Assembly: GCF_021272385.1 (NCBI RefSeq)
Contig: NZ_JAJSDZ010000010.1
Coordinates: 992,001 to 1,056,000 of the forward strand
Length of the DNA stretch: 64,000 bases
From: Vibrio salinus
GTDB taxonomy: Bacteria > Pseudomonadota > Gammaproteobacteria > Enterobacterales > Vibrionaceae
Direction: 5' to 3'
Below are positions 1-9,276 of the stretch, one piece after another. The notes below the pieces were generated by a model. That model was not told the origin of the DNA and did not search any database. It saw only the letters and a program-made list of their open reading frames with translations. Every line of letters begins with the position of its first letter. The stretch's first letter is position 1. The position numbers were made by a program, and so were the translations under genes.

Positions 1-239
1 AGGAACAAGAGCAGATGCAACTGGCCATGCGGGAAATGGCCGCAAAAGTTGCCAAATTAGAAGGGGAAGCTGAGCGGGTTAAAGCGGATGCTAACGGTCA
101 GCAATATGATGACGCGAAGACTCAGGCCGAGACCGCCATGATTTTGAAACAGATGGAGCAGCTAACTCAGGAAATGGGGGTAATGCGTACCCAGTTTGAG
201 CAGAGCTTACAGAATCAGATTGATGCCATAGCCCTATAA
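1..239 (+). CDS. Phage portal protein, C-terminal end (partial)
   Basis: The reading frame is open from the window edge (codons from base 3) to a TAA at 237-239, so this is the tail of a longer gene. The visible residues are charged, Glu/Gln/Lys-rich and predicted to be a coiled coil, with methionines at heptad-like spacing. Portal proteins of short-tailed phages commonly end in such a helix, and the next genes are a scaffold-like protein and the major capsid protein, the usual order after portal. The identity therefore rests on position and composition. It could also be the end of another head protein. Confidence 0.5.
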   Translation, partial: EQEQMQLAMREMAAKVAKLEGEAERVKADANGQQYDDAKTQAETAMILKQMEQLTQEMGVMRTQFEQSLQNQIDAIAL

Positions 240-350
240 GAAACAACGTATATAAATTTTGGAGTAAGCCGTCAGTGAGTCAGATGCCTTTCTAAGAGAG
301 GCATCGAGCGCACAGACAGCGACACGTCTACATAACAGGAGATATTCAAA

Positions 351-1355
351 GTGGGTATAGAAGACTTAGACAATCTTACCGGAGAAGAATCTCCGGAAGA
401 ACTGGAAGAATTACTGGCAAATCTTGAAGGTGACGATCTTCAGGTGGTTGATGATAAATCAGAAATTGACCCAGAAAATAATCCAGCAGTGCAACAGGTA
501 GAAACCAAAACTGATGAAAATCCAGCAGTCGATAATCCCGAAGGTTCGGCGTCTTCGGATGGAGAAGGATCAGCAGAGGATGAAGGCAAACCGTCAGAGC
601 CGGTAATACTGGCAAAAGATGGTGAAAACACCATTCCTTTCGATGTCTTAGAGCGGGAAAGAGAAGCCAATAAAGAACTGCAAAAACAGCTTGAAGAGCT
701 CAAAGCTCAGCAATCTGAATATGAGCAGGACAAACGGTTACTCGAAATACGTAATAAGCAACTTGAAGGCATGGGGGTTGAGCCGAAAGACTTACCTGAA
801 AACCTAAAACTGACAGAGGAACAGTTAGAGAGTCTTGCAGAAGACTATCCGGACATCGGTCAGGTAATTCGCTACCTAAGCGCCAAAGTTGATAAGTTCG
901 AATCAGCAGGTGTAAAACAGCCAGAAGTACAACAAGAGCCGTCAAATCCCGTTGGTGATGCCATTGCGGAGAATAGCGATCTCAGTGCCTGGCAAAAGGC
1001 TGGCGGAGAACAATGGGAAAAAGCACTCCAGGTCGATGACCAGCTAATGAAAGATCCTGAGTGGCGCAACAAGCCACTAACTGAACGGTTTGCCAAAGTG
1101 GTTGAAGTAGTGAAAGGGCAATCCGCCTTAGCATCGGACGACAAGGCAAAATCCGTTCAGTCAAAAGCTAAGCAGGAAGAGGAAAAGCTCGAAGATTCTC
1201 TTCCGGTCTCACCGTCAGAAGTGGGGCAGACTGCCGGACACCAGAAAACCAGAGAAGAAATTATTGCTTCCGGAAATGCAGGTGAAATCGAAAGTTTATT
1301 CTCAGGAATGAGCGACGATCAGGTCGAAGCCGCACTTGCTGAATTGGGTATTTAA
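351..1355 (+). CDS. Putative capsid scaffolding protein
   Basis: A 334-residue, strongly acidic, Gln/Glu/Lys-rich protein with no hydrophobic core. A long helical segment at about residues 95-135 looks like a coiled coil, and the C-terminus again looks helical. It starts at GTG 351, behind AGGAGA at 337-342. It lies directly upstream of the major capsid gene, where podovirus-type phages place the scaffold that organises coat subunits in the procapsid and is later released. No enzymatic motif is visible. The call rests on composition and position. Confidence 0.6.
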   Translation: MGIEDLDNLTGEESPEELEELLANLEGDDLQVVDDKSEIDPENNPAVQQVETKTDENPAVDNPEGSASSDGEGSAEDEGKPSEPVILAKDGENTIPFDVLEREREANKELQKQLEELKAQQSEYEQDKRLLEIRNKQLEGMGVEPKDLPENLKLTEEQLESLAEDYPDIGQVIRYLSAKVDKFESAGVKQPEVQQEPSNPVGDAIAENSDLSAWQKAGGEQWEKALQVDDQLMKDPEWRNKPLTERFAKVVEVVKGQSALASDDKAKSVQSKAKQEEEKLEDSLPVSPSEVGQTAGHQKTREEIIASGNAGEIESLFSGMSDDQVEAALAELGI

Positions 1356-1382
1356 TAACGGCGTGTAGACGCCTCTAACGGA

Positions 1383-1409
1383 GCCCGGCCATTGTGCCGG
1401 GCTTTTTTT
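1383..1409 (+). terminator. Rho-independent terminator or attenuator before capsid gene
   Basis: GCCCGGC (1383-1389) pairs with GCCGGGC (1396-1402) across a short loop and is followed by a seven-T run. It sits between the scaffold and capsid genes and probably sets their expression ratio, because the capsid gene begins only 16 bases later. Confidence 0.75.
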
Positions 1410-1424
1410 GTTTGGAGAATTTTA

Positions 1425-2642
1425 ATGACAACAATTACGAAAGCACAGGCGCGTAAGATCCAGCAGGTTGCGCTCCTTACTGCTACAAGCCGAAATCGCT
1501 CGCTTGTCAATATGATGACAGAAGCGGCGCCGAAAGCGGCCATGAAAGACAAGCGCCTTAACCGGCAAACTTCTGAACACGCGCCTATTGTCCGCTTAAC
1601 GGATTTGCAAAAATCAGCGGGTGATACGGTGGATATGCAGGTTGTTCACAAATTATCAAAACGGCCAACGATGGGCGATCGTAAAATTGCTGGTCGCGGT
1701 GAATCACTGGACTTGTCAAGTTTTGAACTGAGCATTGATCAGGGACGTCATCAGGTGGATGCCGGTGGAAAAATGTCACAACAGCGTACTGTTCATGACT
1801 TGCAGAAAACAGCAAGAACCATGCTTGGAACGTATTTCAACGATTTAGATGACCAAATCGCAACGGTGCATTTCTGTGGAGCTCGCGGCGGCTATATGGC
1901 TTCCGATACCATCCTGCCTCTTGCTAACCATGATGAATATGCGGAACTCATGGTCAATGATGTTTTGCCACCGACCTATGACCGTCACTTCTTTGGTGGT
2001 GATGCGACTAAATTTGAAGCTCTTGATTCTTCGGATTTATTCACTCTGGAAAAGGTTGATGACCTTGGTCTTGCTATTGAAGAAATGGCAAATCCTATCC
2101 AGCCAATTCGCTACAAAGAAGACATGGATGCCGGTAACGAACCGTTTTATCTGCTTAATGTCACCCCTCGTCAGTGGAATGACTGGAAGCAGACCACAAC
2201 ATACAAGGATTGGCAGCAGATCACCGCCAACGCTATGTCACGCAGCCGTGGATTCAATCATCCTGTCTTCCGGGGCGAAACGGCCATGTGGGGTAATATT
2301 CTGGTTCGCAAATACGGTGGTATGCCTATCCGGTTTGATACTGGTGCTACTGTTAAAGTCTGTGCTAATGATAATACGGCCACTATCGGTGAGGTCACCG
2401 CCGCCGCTCGTATTGACCGGGCGTTCCTTGTTGGTGGTCAGGCACTGGCGTCAGCATGGGGTAAAACTCAGAACGGCCAGCAATTCTCTATCCATGAGGA
2501 ACCAGCGGACGCCGGAAACCGCAAAGAAATTACGATTGCCTGGATGAAGGGCATGAAAAAAATCCGGTTGGCTGATAAATCAGGCCGGGTTAATGATCAT
2601 GGCGTCATGGTTCTTGATACTGCAATCAGTGTCGCTAATTAA
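1425..2642 (+). CDS. Major capsid protein, N4-gp56 / DUF4043 family
   Basis: This 405-residue coat subunit should form the icosahedral shell. It resembles the N4-gp56 (DUF4043) capsid family: an N-terminal region with TVDMQVVHKLSKRPTMGD, then a helix with DDQIATVHFCGARGG (the family's conserved D...L/F..ARG stretch), and near the C-terminus the sequence WGKTQNG. The start is ATG 1425, behind TGGAG at 1413-1417. An in-frame upstream start at 1392 would overlap the terminator and has no ribosome site. It follows the scaffold gene and precedes a small beta-rich protein that could decorate the shell. Confidence 0.8.
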   Translation: MTTITKAQARKIQQVALLTATSRNRSLVNMMTEAAPKAAMKDKRLNRQTSEHAPIVRLTDLQKSAGDTVDMQVVHKLSKRPTMGDRKIAGRGESLDLSSFELSIDQGRHQVDAGGKMSQQRTVHDLQKTARTMLGTYFNDLDDQIATVHFCGARGGYMASDTILPLANHDEYAELMVNDVLPPTYDRHFFGGDATKFEALDSSDLFTLEKVDDLGLAIEEMANPIQPIRYKEDMDAGNEPFYLLNVTPRQWNDWKQTTTYKDWQQITANAMSRSRGFNHPVFRGETAMWGNILVRKYGGMPIRFDTGATVKVCANDNTATIGEVTAAARIDRAFLVGGQALASAWGKTQNGQQFSIHEEPADAGNRKEITIAWMKGMKKIRLADKSGRVNDHGVMVLDTAISVAN

Positions 2643-2688
2643 GTCATAACTGGCGGCATTGTCCGCCTTATTTCGGAGTAAAAAGACA

Positions 2689-3066
2689 ATGGCAAAAATT
2701 AAAGCGCCGTCCATGCATGATGCTATTTATGTCGGAACTCACGGTAATTTATCATTAGCAAAAACACAAGTAACGCTCGCAGCGGCAGCAATTAATGATG
2801 TTGTGGAAATGGTTGAAATTCCTGTTGGGATTGATATTCAGGCTCTGCGTATTTCAACGTCGGGATTAGGGGATAATGTAGTCGCTGATATCAGAATCGG
2901 TGATACGACGCTTGCGTCCGACCTTGACCTGTCCGGGGAATACAGTCAGACAATTGCATGTGACCACTACACAGAAGAAAAATCAATTATAACCGTAACC
3001 ATTAGAGGCGCAGCAGCGACGGGTACACTAAATGTAAACCCTGAATACCTCGCTACCGGTTATTAA
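2689..3066 (+). CDS. Small beta-rich virion protein, possible capsid decoration protein
   Basis: This 125-residue protein alternates hydrophobic and polar residues in short strands, with no transmembrane segment or catalytic motif. The start is ATG 2689, with CGGAGT upstream at 2674-2679; a longer in-frame start at 2659 lacks a ribosome site. It lies between the major capsid gene and a terminator, where many tailed phages encode head decoration or stabilising proteins. I did not recognise a family, so the role is inferred from position. Confidence 0.5.
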   Translation: MAKIKAPSMHDAIYVGTHGNLSLAKTQVTLAAAAINDVVEMVEIPVGIDIQALRISTSGLGDNVVADIRIGDTTLASDLDLSGEYSQTIACDHYTEEKSIITVTIRGAAATGTLNVNPEYLATGY

Positions 3067-3091
3067 TCCATTCACAAATTAACCTATTAAT

Positions 3092-3117
3092 AAGGGCGTT
3101 GTTTAACGCCTTTTTTT
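3092..3117 (+). terminator. Rho-independent terminator after capsid block
   Basis: GGCGTT at 3095-3100 pairs with AACGCC at 3105-3110, extended by flanking A/T pairs, and is followed by seven T. It closes the capsid block before the next structural gene at 3133. Confidence 0.7.
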
Positions 3118-3132
3118 GTTTAAGGAGTTTAT

Positions 3133-3603
3133 ATGCCAAATTTCGATTATGTGGGGGCAAATAATGGAAATGTTTCGATTGTTTATATTGGACCCAAAAA
3201 ATTCAAGACGGTAAATCGTCAGACTTTCCGGCAATATCATCCGGTACCAGTTCCTGAGCCAATGGCCGCAAATCTTCTGAAATTTCCCGATGTATTTATA
3301 GAGGAATCACAGCTTGAAGATTTCAAAAAAAATCAGGCTGAAAAAATGGCGGAAGCCGAAGCGAAGGCGAAAGAACAGGAAGCGGCTCTGGAAGCAGAAA
3401 AGCTGGCGCGTGATATGACGGTTACCGTTGGCGGGAAAGAATACGACCTTAACAAAATGACCATTTCAAAAATCAAAACATTGCTGGAAAGTGGAGACAT
3501 TGAGAACGCTCCGACGAAAGATTCACAGGAAAGCGCACAGGAATACAAAGTAAAAATTCGTGACTTCCTTCGGGAAATGCCTTCTGAGCCAGTGGAGGAT
3601 TAA
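3133..3603 (+). CDS. Virion-module protein with coiled coil and HeH/LEM-like C-terminus
   Basis: A 156-residue protein. It has a short beta-type N-terminus, then a Lys/Glu/Ala coiled coil at about residues 65-95. The C-terminal part reads NKMTISKIKTLLESGDIEN, which resembles the small helix-extension-helix (Rho-N/LEM-like) folds found at the ends of many phage head proteins. AAGGAG at 3122-3127 precedes ATG 3133. By position it may be a head-completion or connector protein. No specific family was recognised. Confidence 0.5.
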   Translation: MPNFDYVGANNGNVSIVYIGPKKFKTVNRQTFRQYHPVPVPEPMAANLLKFPDVFIEESQLEDFKKNQAEKMAEAEAKAKEQEAALEAEKLARDMTVTVGGKEYDLNKMTISKIKTLLESGDIENAPTKDSQESAQEYKVKIRDFLREMPSEPVED

Positions 3604-3606
3604 TCC

Positions 3607-4197
3607 TTGGACATGGTATCCGTTAATCAGTTCTTACCGGAATTAAGAACAATGATCCCTAATATCATGAATGAAATCATGAAGCGGGAAGTTGTTAAAG
3701 CCGCCCGGCGGTTTTGTGAAGATACAAATATTTTTATCATCACTGAAACGGTCAGCTCAGAAAGTGACGTTCAGACGTTTGATATTCCAAGTCTGTGGGC
3801 GGCGTCTGGTAACCGTCAGGACAAGATGGAATTTGCCAATGTTGTGCTGGTAACGGGTGATGAAGAAACCCTGTATGAAAGCAGTGATTACACCATGCCG
3901 GACAAAGGAAGCATTGCGATTGAAAAGGCGTACCGCAGTATATCGATAATGGCGTCTGTCAAGCCTGAACGAGCTGTTAACGAACTGCCAGAATCTCTCT
4001 ACAACCAGTATGCTGAATTTATCTGTTATGGGGCGGCGTCAAAGCTTTACACCGTAGCCGGTCATGAAAATGGGGATCTTCATCAATACTATGAGCGTGA
4101 GTACATTGAAGGGATGCGTAAGGTAAAACGCTGGCGTTTGAATTCATTCCCTCATCAACCTTTTTCACCAAGAAAAAGAAACCGGAGTTTTTTCTAA
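3607..4197 (+). CDS. Phage head-tail or tail-tubular type structural protein
   Basis: A 196-residue protein lying between the HeH-like protein and an adaptor-type protein. It starts at TTG 3607, with GGAGG at 3594-3598 at good spacing; the in-frame ATG at 3613 is the alternative. The order of helical N-terminus, central beta region (VQTFDIPSLW, LYESSDYTMPD) and basic C-terminus resembles small connector or tail-tube A-like proteins of podoviruses. It ends directly at the next start (4198), so the two are probably translated together. Assignment to tail tubular protein A is inference. Confidence 0.5.
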   Translation: MDMVSVNQFLPELRTMIPNIMNEIMKREVVKAARRFCEDTNIFIITETVSSESDVQTFDIPSLWAASGNRQDKMEFANVVLVTGDEETLYESSDYTMPDKGSIAIEKAYRSISIMASVKPERAVNELPESLYNQYAEFICYGAASKLYTVAGHENGDLHQYYEREYIEGMRKVKRWRLNSFPHQPFSPRKRNRSFF

Positions 4198-4830
4198 ATG
4201 ACTAAAGTATCAGATTTGATTAACCGGGTAGCCCGGGAGCTCATCGATGAAAATTTTGTACGTTGGTCAAAGTCGGATCATTTAAGTTATTTTAATGATG
4301 CTATTTCGTCCATACTTCTTATTCGACCAGACTTAACAAGAAAAACTATTGAGCAAAACGTTGCTGCCGGAGAATATAAAATTTCACTCCCGGAATCTGC
4401 GTATAAGCTACTCAATGTAAATCATTTTGATGGTTATTCGCTGGCGTACATTGATTTGGAAGAATTGAATGCGATTTTACCTAACTGGCGAAAAAAGACC
4501 GATGAATACCCTGAACGATGGACAAGAAATCATAAAGAAGATACGGCTTTTTTTATTTATCCATCTCCCAATAAGTCGGCAAACATTGAGTATGATTTTT
4601 CAGAAGAAATAAGCGCTCTCGATATCGCAGATGATTTCCCGTTAAAGCAAATTTACGAAGTTATGGTATTCGATTTTATGATGTATCGGGCTTATTCCAA
4701 GGATGGTCAGGATTCGACAGAACTGGAAAAAGCGAACTCTCATTATCAGGCTTTTACGCTTTCATTAACCGGGAAGGTCCAGGCAGATCAGCAAGTAAGT
4801 ACACCGCCTAAAGAAATACCACTGAGATAA
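4198..4830 (+). CDS. Phage adaptor protein, DUF6682-like
   Basis: A 210-residue protein whose first 80 residues carry the pattern of the DUF6682 phage adaptor family: a start like KVSDLINRVARELIDE, then VRWSKSDHLSYFNDAIS, a run of IRPDL, and AAGEYKISLPESAYKLLNV. Such proteins sit at the portal-tail junction. The ATG at 4198 directly follows the previous TAA, with GGAG at 4182-4185. The C-terminal helix (EVMVFDFMMYRAYSKDGQD) also fits the family. Confidence 0.65.
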   Translation: MTKVSDLINRVARELIDENFVRWSKSDHLSYFNDAISSILLIRPDLTRKTIEQNVAAGEYKISLPESAYKLLNVNHFDGYSLAYIDLEELNAILPNWRKKTDEYPERWTRNHKEDTAFFIYPSPNKSANIEYDFSEEISALDIADDFPLKQIYEVMVFDFMMYRAYSKDGQDSTELEKANSHYQAFTLSLTGKVQADQQVSTPPKEIPLR

Positions 4831-4842
4831 GGAGTCGATAAA

Positions 4843-5172
4843 TTGCCAGCGGGATTACAGGTTTTTACTTCTAGTGGGTTAAAGATACTTGATACCTCTT
4901 CGTTGATTGGTCGGCAAATAGGTTCTTTTACTGTCCCTGCTAATTCTGTATCAGGGGCGGTGACGGTTGTGGGGTTAGATCAGGGTATCCCTTTCGTTAT
5001 CCCTCAGGTATCAGGAGGAACAACCGGAGTGTTTTTAGGGACTCAGGTCGTCAATGCTATCTTTGTTCCTAAGTGTACGTTTTCAGGTACGACCGTTTCA
5101 TGGTCCAGAAATTCAAAGGGGAGTGCGCCTTATACGTTGCCTGCCGTCACTTTTTTTGTCGGAGTGTATTGA
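4843..5172 (+). CDS. Small phage structural protein (tail-region, unknown)
   Basis: A 109-residue beta-rich protein starting at TTG 4843 behind AAGGAG. Its start, GLQVFTSSGLKILDTSSL, has the same design as the next gene's start (GYFQAFNDSGNYLIDGVY), so the two may be diverged paralogues. Phages often place small proteins of this build beside tail genes. No enzymatic motif, signal peptide or membrane segment is visible. Confidence 0.5.
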   Translation: MPAGLQVFTSSGLKILDTSSLIGRQIGSFTVPANSVSGAVTVVGLDQGIPFVIPQVSGGTTGVFLGTQVVNAIFVPKCTFSGTTVSWSRNSKGSAPYTLPAVTFFVGVY

Positions 5173-5174
5173 GC

Positions 5175-5849
5175 GTGTCAGGGTATTTTCAGGCTTTCAA
5201 TGACAGCGGGAATTACTTAATTGATGGTGTCTACAAGAGCTTTGTTTTAAGCCGCAAGTTAACCGTGACAACCTCTGTTAACGTGCAAAGCAAATATCGC
5301 TATGTGGATATTTCTGTCAGCTCTGGTGAAATCATCGCCATCCGCTCTGGTGTGCCGGTTTTTTTGATTTTCAGAAGCAGTACCGTTATCCGGCTCGGAA
5401 CTAATGGAACAGCAGCAAGAGCCTTTACCGTTTATATTTTTAAAAATAATCCAACGCCCGAAGATTCGGGGGCCGGACTGGAAGTCTACAACGCCGCCGG
5501 GGAGTGTGTTTATAACTCGGTGCAGTTGCCGCTTAACATCGTTGGCATAAAAACGGGACTGTCTTCTTTTACCTTTGATACGTCAAGGATCTATGCGGCG
5601 GTCATCATCTCTTCATCAGGGACATTGACAAGTGCGTATACGGCGGTGATGGGACCCAATATCATCTTTCATTTATACATCGGTGTCACCAGTGGTGTTA
5701 ACTATGTGAGCGGTGGGATTCAGACAAGTAATGTGGAATATTACTCATCACAATCCAATGAAACGTACAGCAGCGGCCAGAGTTACCCCTCTTATTCGTA
5801 TTCCGGCAAGGAATGCAAAATCGCAATCATCGATGTGACAGGCTATTAG
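5175..5849 (+). CDS. Phage structural protein, paralogue-like to preceding gene
   Basis: A 224-residue, Ser/Tyr/Thr-rich, beta-type protein. The start is probably GTG 5175 (GGAG at 5161-5164); TTG 5169, which overlaps the previous stop, is also possible. Upstream in-frame codons back to 5073 overlap the previous gene and are unlikely to be used. The N-terminus (FQAFNDSGNYLID) parallels that of the preceding protein, and the C-terminus has many Ser and Tyr (NETYSSGQSYPSYSYSG). Its place between adaptor and tail genes suggests a tail or decoration protein. Function unknown. Confidence 0.5.
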   Translation: MSGYFQAFNDSGNYLIDGVYKSFVLSRKLTVTTSVNVQSKYRYVDISVSSGEIIAIRSGVPVFLIFRSSTVIRLGTNGTAARAFTVYIFKNNPTPEDSGAGLEVYNAAGECVYNSVQLPLNIVGIKTGLSSFTFDTSRIYAAVIISSSGTLTSAYTAVMGPNIIFHLYIGVTSGVNYVSGGIQTSNVEYYSSQSNETYSSGQSYPSYSYSGKECKIAIIDVTGY

Positions 5850-5853
5850 TACA

Positions 5854-6105
5854 ATGAAACTGGTTAAATACACAAATCAACTCGAGAACGGGATGGTTCA
5901 CACGTTTCTGGTTGACACAGAGACAAAGAAAACGCTGGTGAAACTGACGGACAAAGAAAAAGGTCTCGTTGGGCATTATTTTGAGCCAGAGGCGCTCAGT
6001 CAGGAAAACCTTAATATTCTCTTAAGTGGCCAGTCGAACTGGAACCTCGCCAACACCGATGATAGTGATACCAAGGCATTTATTCATCACTTTCCCCAAA
6101 TTTGA
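5854..6105 (+). CDS. Hypothetical phage protein (83 residues)
   Basis: A small soluble protein, acidic toward the C-terminus, with a central TDKEKGLVGHYFEPEAL segment. It fits tightly between two structural genes on the same strand (4-base gap before, 9 after) and has no recognisable domain. The close packing supports its being real; the ribosome binding site is weak, so it may depend on translation of the upstream gene. Confidence 0.5.
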   Translation: MKLVKYTNQLENGMVHTFLVDTETKKTLVKLTDKEKGLVGHYFEPEALSQENLNILLSGQSNWNLANTDDSDTKAFIHHFPQI

Positions 6106-6114
6106 GTTGTTATT

Positions 6115-7719
6115 ATGCTAATCGATATTCCTCTTATGAAGGGCGAAACGCCACTTCTTAAACCTCATTTGCTTTCTAATGAATCCGCGACAATCGCCAA
6201 AGATTGCCAATTTGATCGGGGTGTTATTGCACCGACTAACACAAACTTGTTGTCTTTTTCGATGCCGGAAGAGCCGACCACCATTTTTAAATACAATGAT
6301 AAATGGCTGTACTGGAATGTTCTGACGGATGCCATAAAAAGCCCAATCGCCCAGGATCCTTACGACCGTATTTACTGGACCGGGGAAGATAAGCCCAAAG
6401 TGACCGCTCAGGATATTGCGTTAGGCAGCAATGGTTATGGTCCGGCAGCATCTTACGATCTTGGTGTGCCTGCTCCAGAATCAGCACCGGTTGTGACTAA
6501 CATCGATACTTCGACGGGAGATGATCCGGAAGAGGGCGAGCTGGACAGTTATGACGATGAAGACAGGGTTTACATTCAAACGTATGTGACCCGGTTTGGT
6601 GAAGAAGGGGCTCCGGGCGACCCATCAGATACCGTTGTTATCGAAAAGCCGGGTTCAACGGTCACCATTGATTTAGTGCAGCCAGGCGCTAATACACACA
6701 ACATTACTCATACCCGTCTTTACCGATCTGTTACTTCATCCAGTGAAAGCGACTATATCCTGGTTGCGGAGCTGCCTATTTCGCAGGAAGAGTATATCGA
6801 TTCTGAAAAGAATGTGTCCGGCGCCACTCTTGAAACTTATGATTACGATGTACCTGATTCAGATATGTCAGGGCTTTGCATGATGGCAAACGGCATTGCG
6901 GCAGGATTTGCCGGTAACGAAGTGATGTTTTCCGAAGCGTATCTTCCGTATGCATGGCCTTCTTCTTACCGGTTAACCACAGAACATGAGATTGTCAGTA
7001 TTGCCTCGATCGGTAATTCATTAGTAGCAGCGACTAAAGGATATCCCTATCTGTTTAGTGGTGTGAGTCCGGGTTCGATTACCGGAACGAAGCTGAATGT
7101 TGAGCAAGCCTGTGTGAGCGCCCAGTCCATGGTGGTTCTTAATGGCATGGTATTTTATGCCTCTCCGGATGGTCTGATAGTGGTAAGCAGTGACGGGGCA
7201 GTCAATGCGACAGACCAACTTATCACAAGAGTGCAGTGGCAGGCGTTAAAACCGGAAAGCATCAAAGCTGTTGCCGTTGAAGGTAAATATGTGGCTCAGG
7301 CCGAAGGCAACGCTTTTATATTCGATCCGACATCACAAGATATTGTCTACATCAGCGACCAGTGGCAATGCTCGTTTAATGATCTGGAAAGTGACCGGCT
7401 TTATATCGCTGATGGAAAAACAGTCTATGAATGGCGAAAAGGCGACGAGCTCAACGCCTTTGAATGGCAGAGTAAAGAATTTCTTCTGACCATTAATACT
7501 TCGCTGTCATCCGCCCGGATACATGCTGATGAGCCTGAAAAGTTGAGTGTGACTATCATTGCGGATAACAGCGACATTATCACCATTGCAGAGGGTAGCC
7601 TGACCAATCAGTCTTTTCGTCTTCCGGCAGTGAGAGCAGCCAGATGGAAAGTAAAAATAACCGGTACATCTGGCGTGGATCGGATACTGGTCGGCAGTAA
7701 TATGCAGGAGCTGGTTTAA
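6115..7719 (+). CDS. Phage tail protein, predicted beta-propeller/tubular-B-like
   Basis: A 534-residue, beta-rich protein. It begins MLIDIPLMKGETPLLKPHLL, similar to podovirus tail proteins that start with a short strand describing the assembled hub. The middle third has repeated strand motifs such as VYIQTYVTRFGEEGAPGDPS and MVVLNGMVFYASPDGLIVVS, which suggest propeller blades as in tail tubular protein B or phage stabilisation proteins. The next gene starts right after its TAA at 7717-7719. The specific family is not certain. Confidence 0.55.
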   Translation: MLIDIPLMKGETPLLKPHLLSNESATIAKDCQFDRGVIAPTNTNLLSFSMPEEPTTIFKYNDKWLYWNVLTDAIKSPIAQDPYDRIYWTGEDKPKVTAQDIALGSNGYGPAASYDLGVPAPESAPVVTNIDTSTGDDPEEGELDSYDDEDRVYIQTYVTRFGEEGAPGDPSDTVVIEKPGSTVTIDLVQPGANTHNITHTRLYRSVTSSSESDYILVAELPISQEEYIDSEKNVSGATLETYDYDVPDSDMSGLCMMANGIAAGFAGNEVMFSEAYLPYAWPSSYRLTTEHEIVSIASIGNSLVAATKGYPYLFSGVSPGSITGTKLNVEQACVSAQSMVVLNGMVFYASPDGLIVVSSDGAVNATDQLITRVQWQALKPESIKAVAVEGKYVAQAEGNAFIFDPTSQDIVYISDQWQCSFNDLESDRLYIADGKTVYEWRKGDELNAFEWQSKEFLLTINTSLSSARIHADEPEKLSVTIIADNSDIITIAEGSLTNQSFRLPAVRAARWKVKITGTSGVDRILVGSNMQELV

Positions 7720-9276
7720 ATGGCAAAAACGGCATTCCGGGCGGGAAGAGATAATCAGGCTGTACAGGAAAACATTGAGCTGCTTACCGGGCAGAGGGGG
7801 AATCAATTAGACCGAGCCGTTACGCTTCGGGATTTGGCATCGTCCGGTATAACTCAAATAAAAAAGAGTGGTACCGGGACTTACACCATTCAGAAGTTTA
7901 CCCAGACTTCGGTTAGCTCTGGCTCTTCAGGTAATAGCAGCAATCAGGCGATTGATACCCCAACAGTACCAACCGGCTTAGAAGTTTCAGGCGCATTTAG
8001 TTCTATTTCCATCAAGTGGGATGCGCCAACGTATAACGGACATTCTCATACTGAAATATGGCGGGCAACTGGTGAAACGTTTTCTGATGCGGTCTTAATT
8101 GCGACGACACCTGCAACGGTGTTTGGTGATATGGTCGCAACCGGCAGCCAGTATTACTACTGGATCCGTCACATCAATACGGCAGATAAAGCAGGTCCAT
8201 ACAATGCAACGTTGGGAACCCTGGGGAAAACTAATGACGATATTTCAGATATTGTTGATGATCTTGGCACTCAGCTTGAAAATTCAGAGCTAATAAAAAC
8301 GCTCAATAGTAACCTGTCAGGCACCGAGCAGTCGTTAACGCAAAAGATTAACGAGCAAAAAAGTACGCTTCAGGAAGCCGACCAAAATTTAAGTGATAGC
8401 CTGTCGGATCTTTCCTCATCGGTCGAAAAGAATCAAAGTAGCGTTGAATCGTTGTCAAAAACGGTCACTGATAATGAGTCATCAACAGCGACACGTATTG
8501 ATTCTCTGACTTCATCCATTGGCACGAATAAGAGCAGTATTGAATCGTTGTCAAAAACGGTCACTGATAATGAGTCATCAACAGCGACCCGTATTGATTC
8601 TCTGACGTCATCCATTGGCGCGAATAAGAGCAGTATCGAATCGTTGTCTAAAACAGTAACCGATAACAAAAGTGCTAGTTCGACAAAGTTTACCGAACTT
8701 GAATCATCAATCGGTGATAACAAAAGCAGTCTTGAAACATTATCGCAGACGGTAGCCACAATAAACGATGATGGAAGTCAGGCATTCAAATCCATGTGGG
8801 CCGAGAAAGCGACCGCAGGAAACATCACGGCAGGGATTGGCATTCTTGCAGCCGACGATGGAACCAGTCAGGTGGCTATCTCAGCAAGTCAGGTCTTCGT
8901 CTTTGACCCGAACACTGAAGATTCTCTGACTCCACTGCTTGCAGTCAATAACGGTGCAGTCACAATCCCCAAGGCGTTTATTCAGGATGCGGTCGTGGAA
9001 ACGCTTGAAGCGCAGGACATTACCGCAGATAAGGTTAGTGCCGGGGCGGAAATTAGCTCACCGGTGATCACTGGCGGAACCATCAAAGGGGCCGAGGCGG
9101 GGTTCGGCTCTGGTGATTTTAGTGGCTATGCCACTCACATTGATACCAACGGGTTAATTAGGACGAAAACCCTGTACCTGAAGTCCGGAGATAGCAGCAC
9201 GTATTTACTTATTGAAGACGGTTTGTTGCAGGTTGTGGCTAATGGTGTTCTAAGGGTTAAATTAGGGATTTGGTAA
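7720..9276 (+). CDS. Tail tip/fibre protein with FN3-like domain, coiled-coil repeats and J-like C-terminus
   Basis: A 518-residue probable receptor-contact protein. Residues about 85-170 look like a fibronectin type III domain (TPTVPTGLEV, ISIKWDAP, YYYWIRHIN). Residues about 190-345 form a long coiled coil built from repeats of about 32 residues (SLSKTVTDNESS). The C-terminal part (FKSMWAEKATAGNITAGIGI, FIQDAVVETLEAQDITADKV) resembles the central tail-tip J region (DUF1983-like) of lambda-type phages. ATG 7720 follows the upstream stop, with CAGGAG at 7705-7710. A J-like tip in an otherwise short-tailed-type module suggests a mosaic fibre. Confidence 0.65.
   Translation: MAKTAFRAGRDNQAVQENIELLTGQRGNQLDRAVTLRDLASSGITQIKKSGTGTYTIQKFTQTSVSSGSSGNSSNQAIDTPTVPTGLEVSGAFSSISIKWDAPTYNGHSHTEIWRATGETFSDAVLIATTPATVFGDMVATGSQYYYWIRHINTADKAGPYNATLGTLGKTNDDISDIVDDLGTQLENSELIKTLNSNLSGTEQSLTQKINEQKSTLQEADQNLSDSLSDLSSSVEKNQSSVESLSKTVTDNESSTATRIDSLTSSIGTNKSSIESLSKTVTDNESSTATRIDSLTSSIGANKSSIESLSKTVTDNKSASSTKFTELESSIGDNKSSLETLSQTVATINDDGSQAFKSMWAEKATAGNITAGIGILAADDGTSQVAISASQVFVFDPNTEDSLTPLLAVNNGAVTIPKAFIQDAVVETLEAQDITADKVSAGAEISSPVITGGTIKGAEAGFGSGDFSGYATHIDTNGLIRTKTLYLKSGDSSTYLLIEDGLLQVVANGVLRVKLGIW
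8444..8731 (+). repeat. In-frame 96-bp tandem repeats in the fibre gene
   Basis: Three units start at 8444, 8540 and 8636 (period 96 bases, 32 codons). The first two are nearly identical, including GTTGTCAAAAACGGTCACTG at the same phase; the third is diverged. They encode the coiled-coil stalk and keep the frame. Confidence 0.85.
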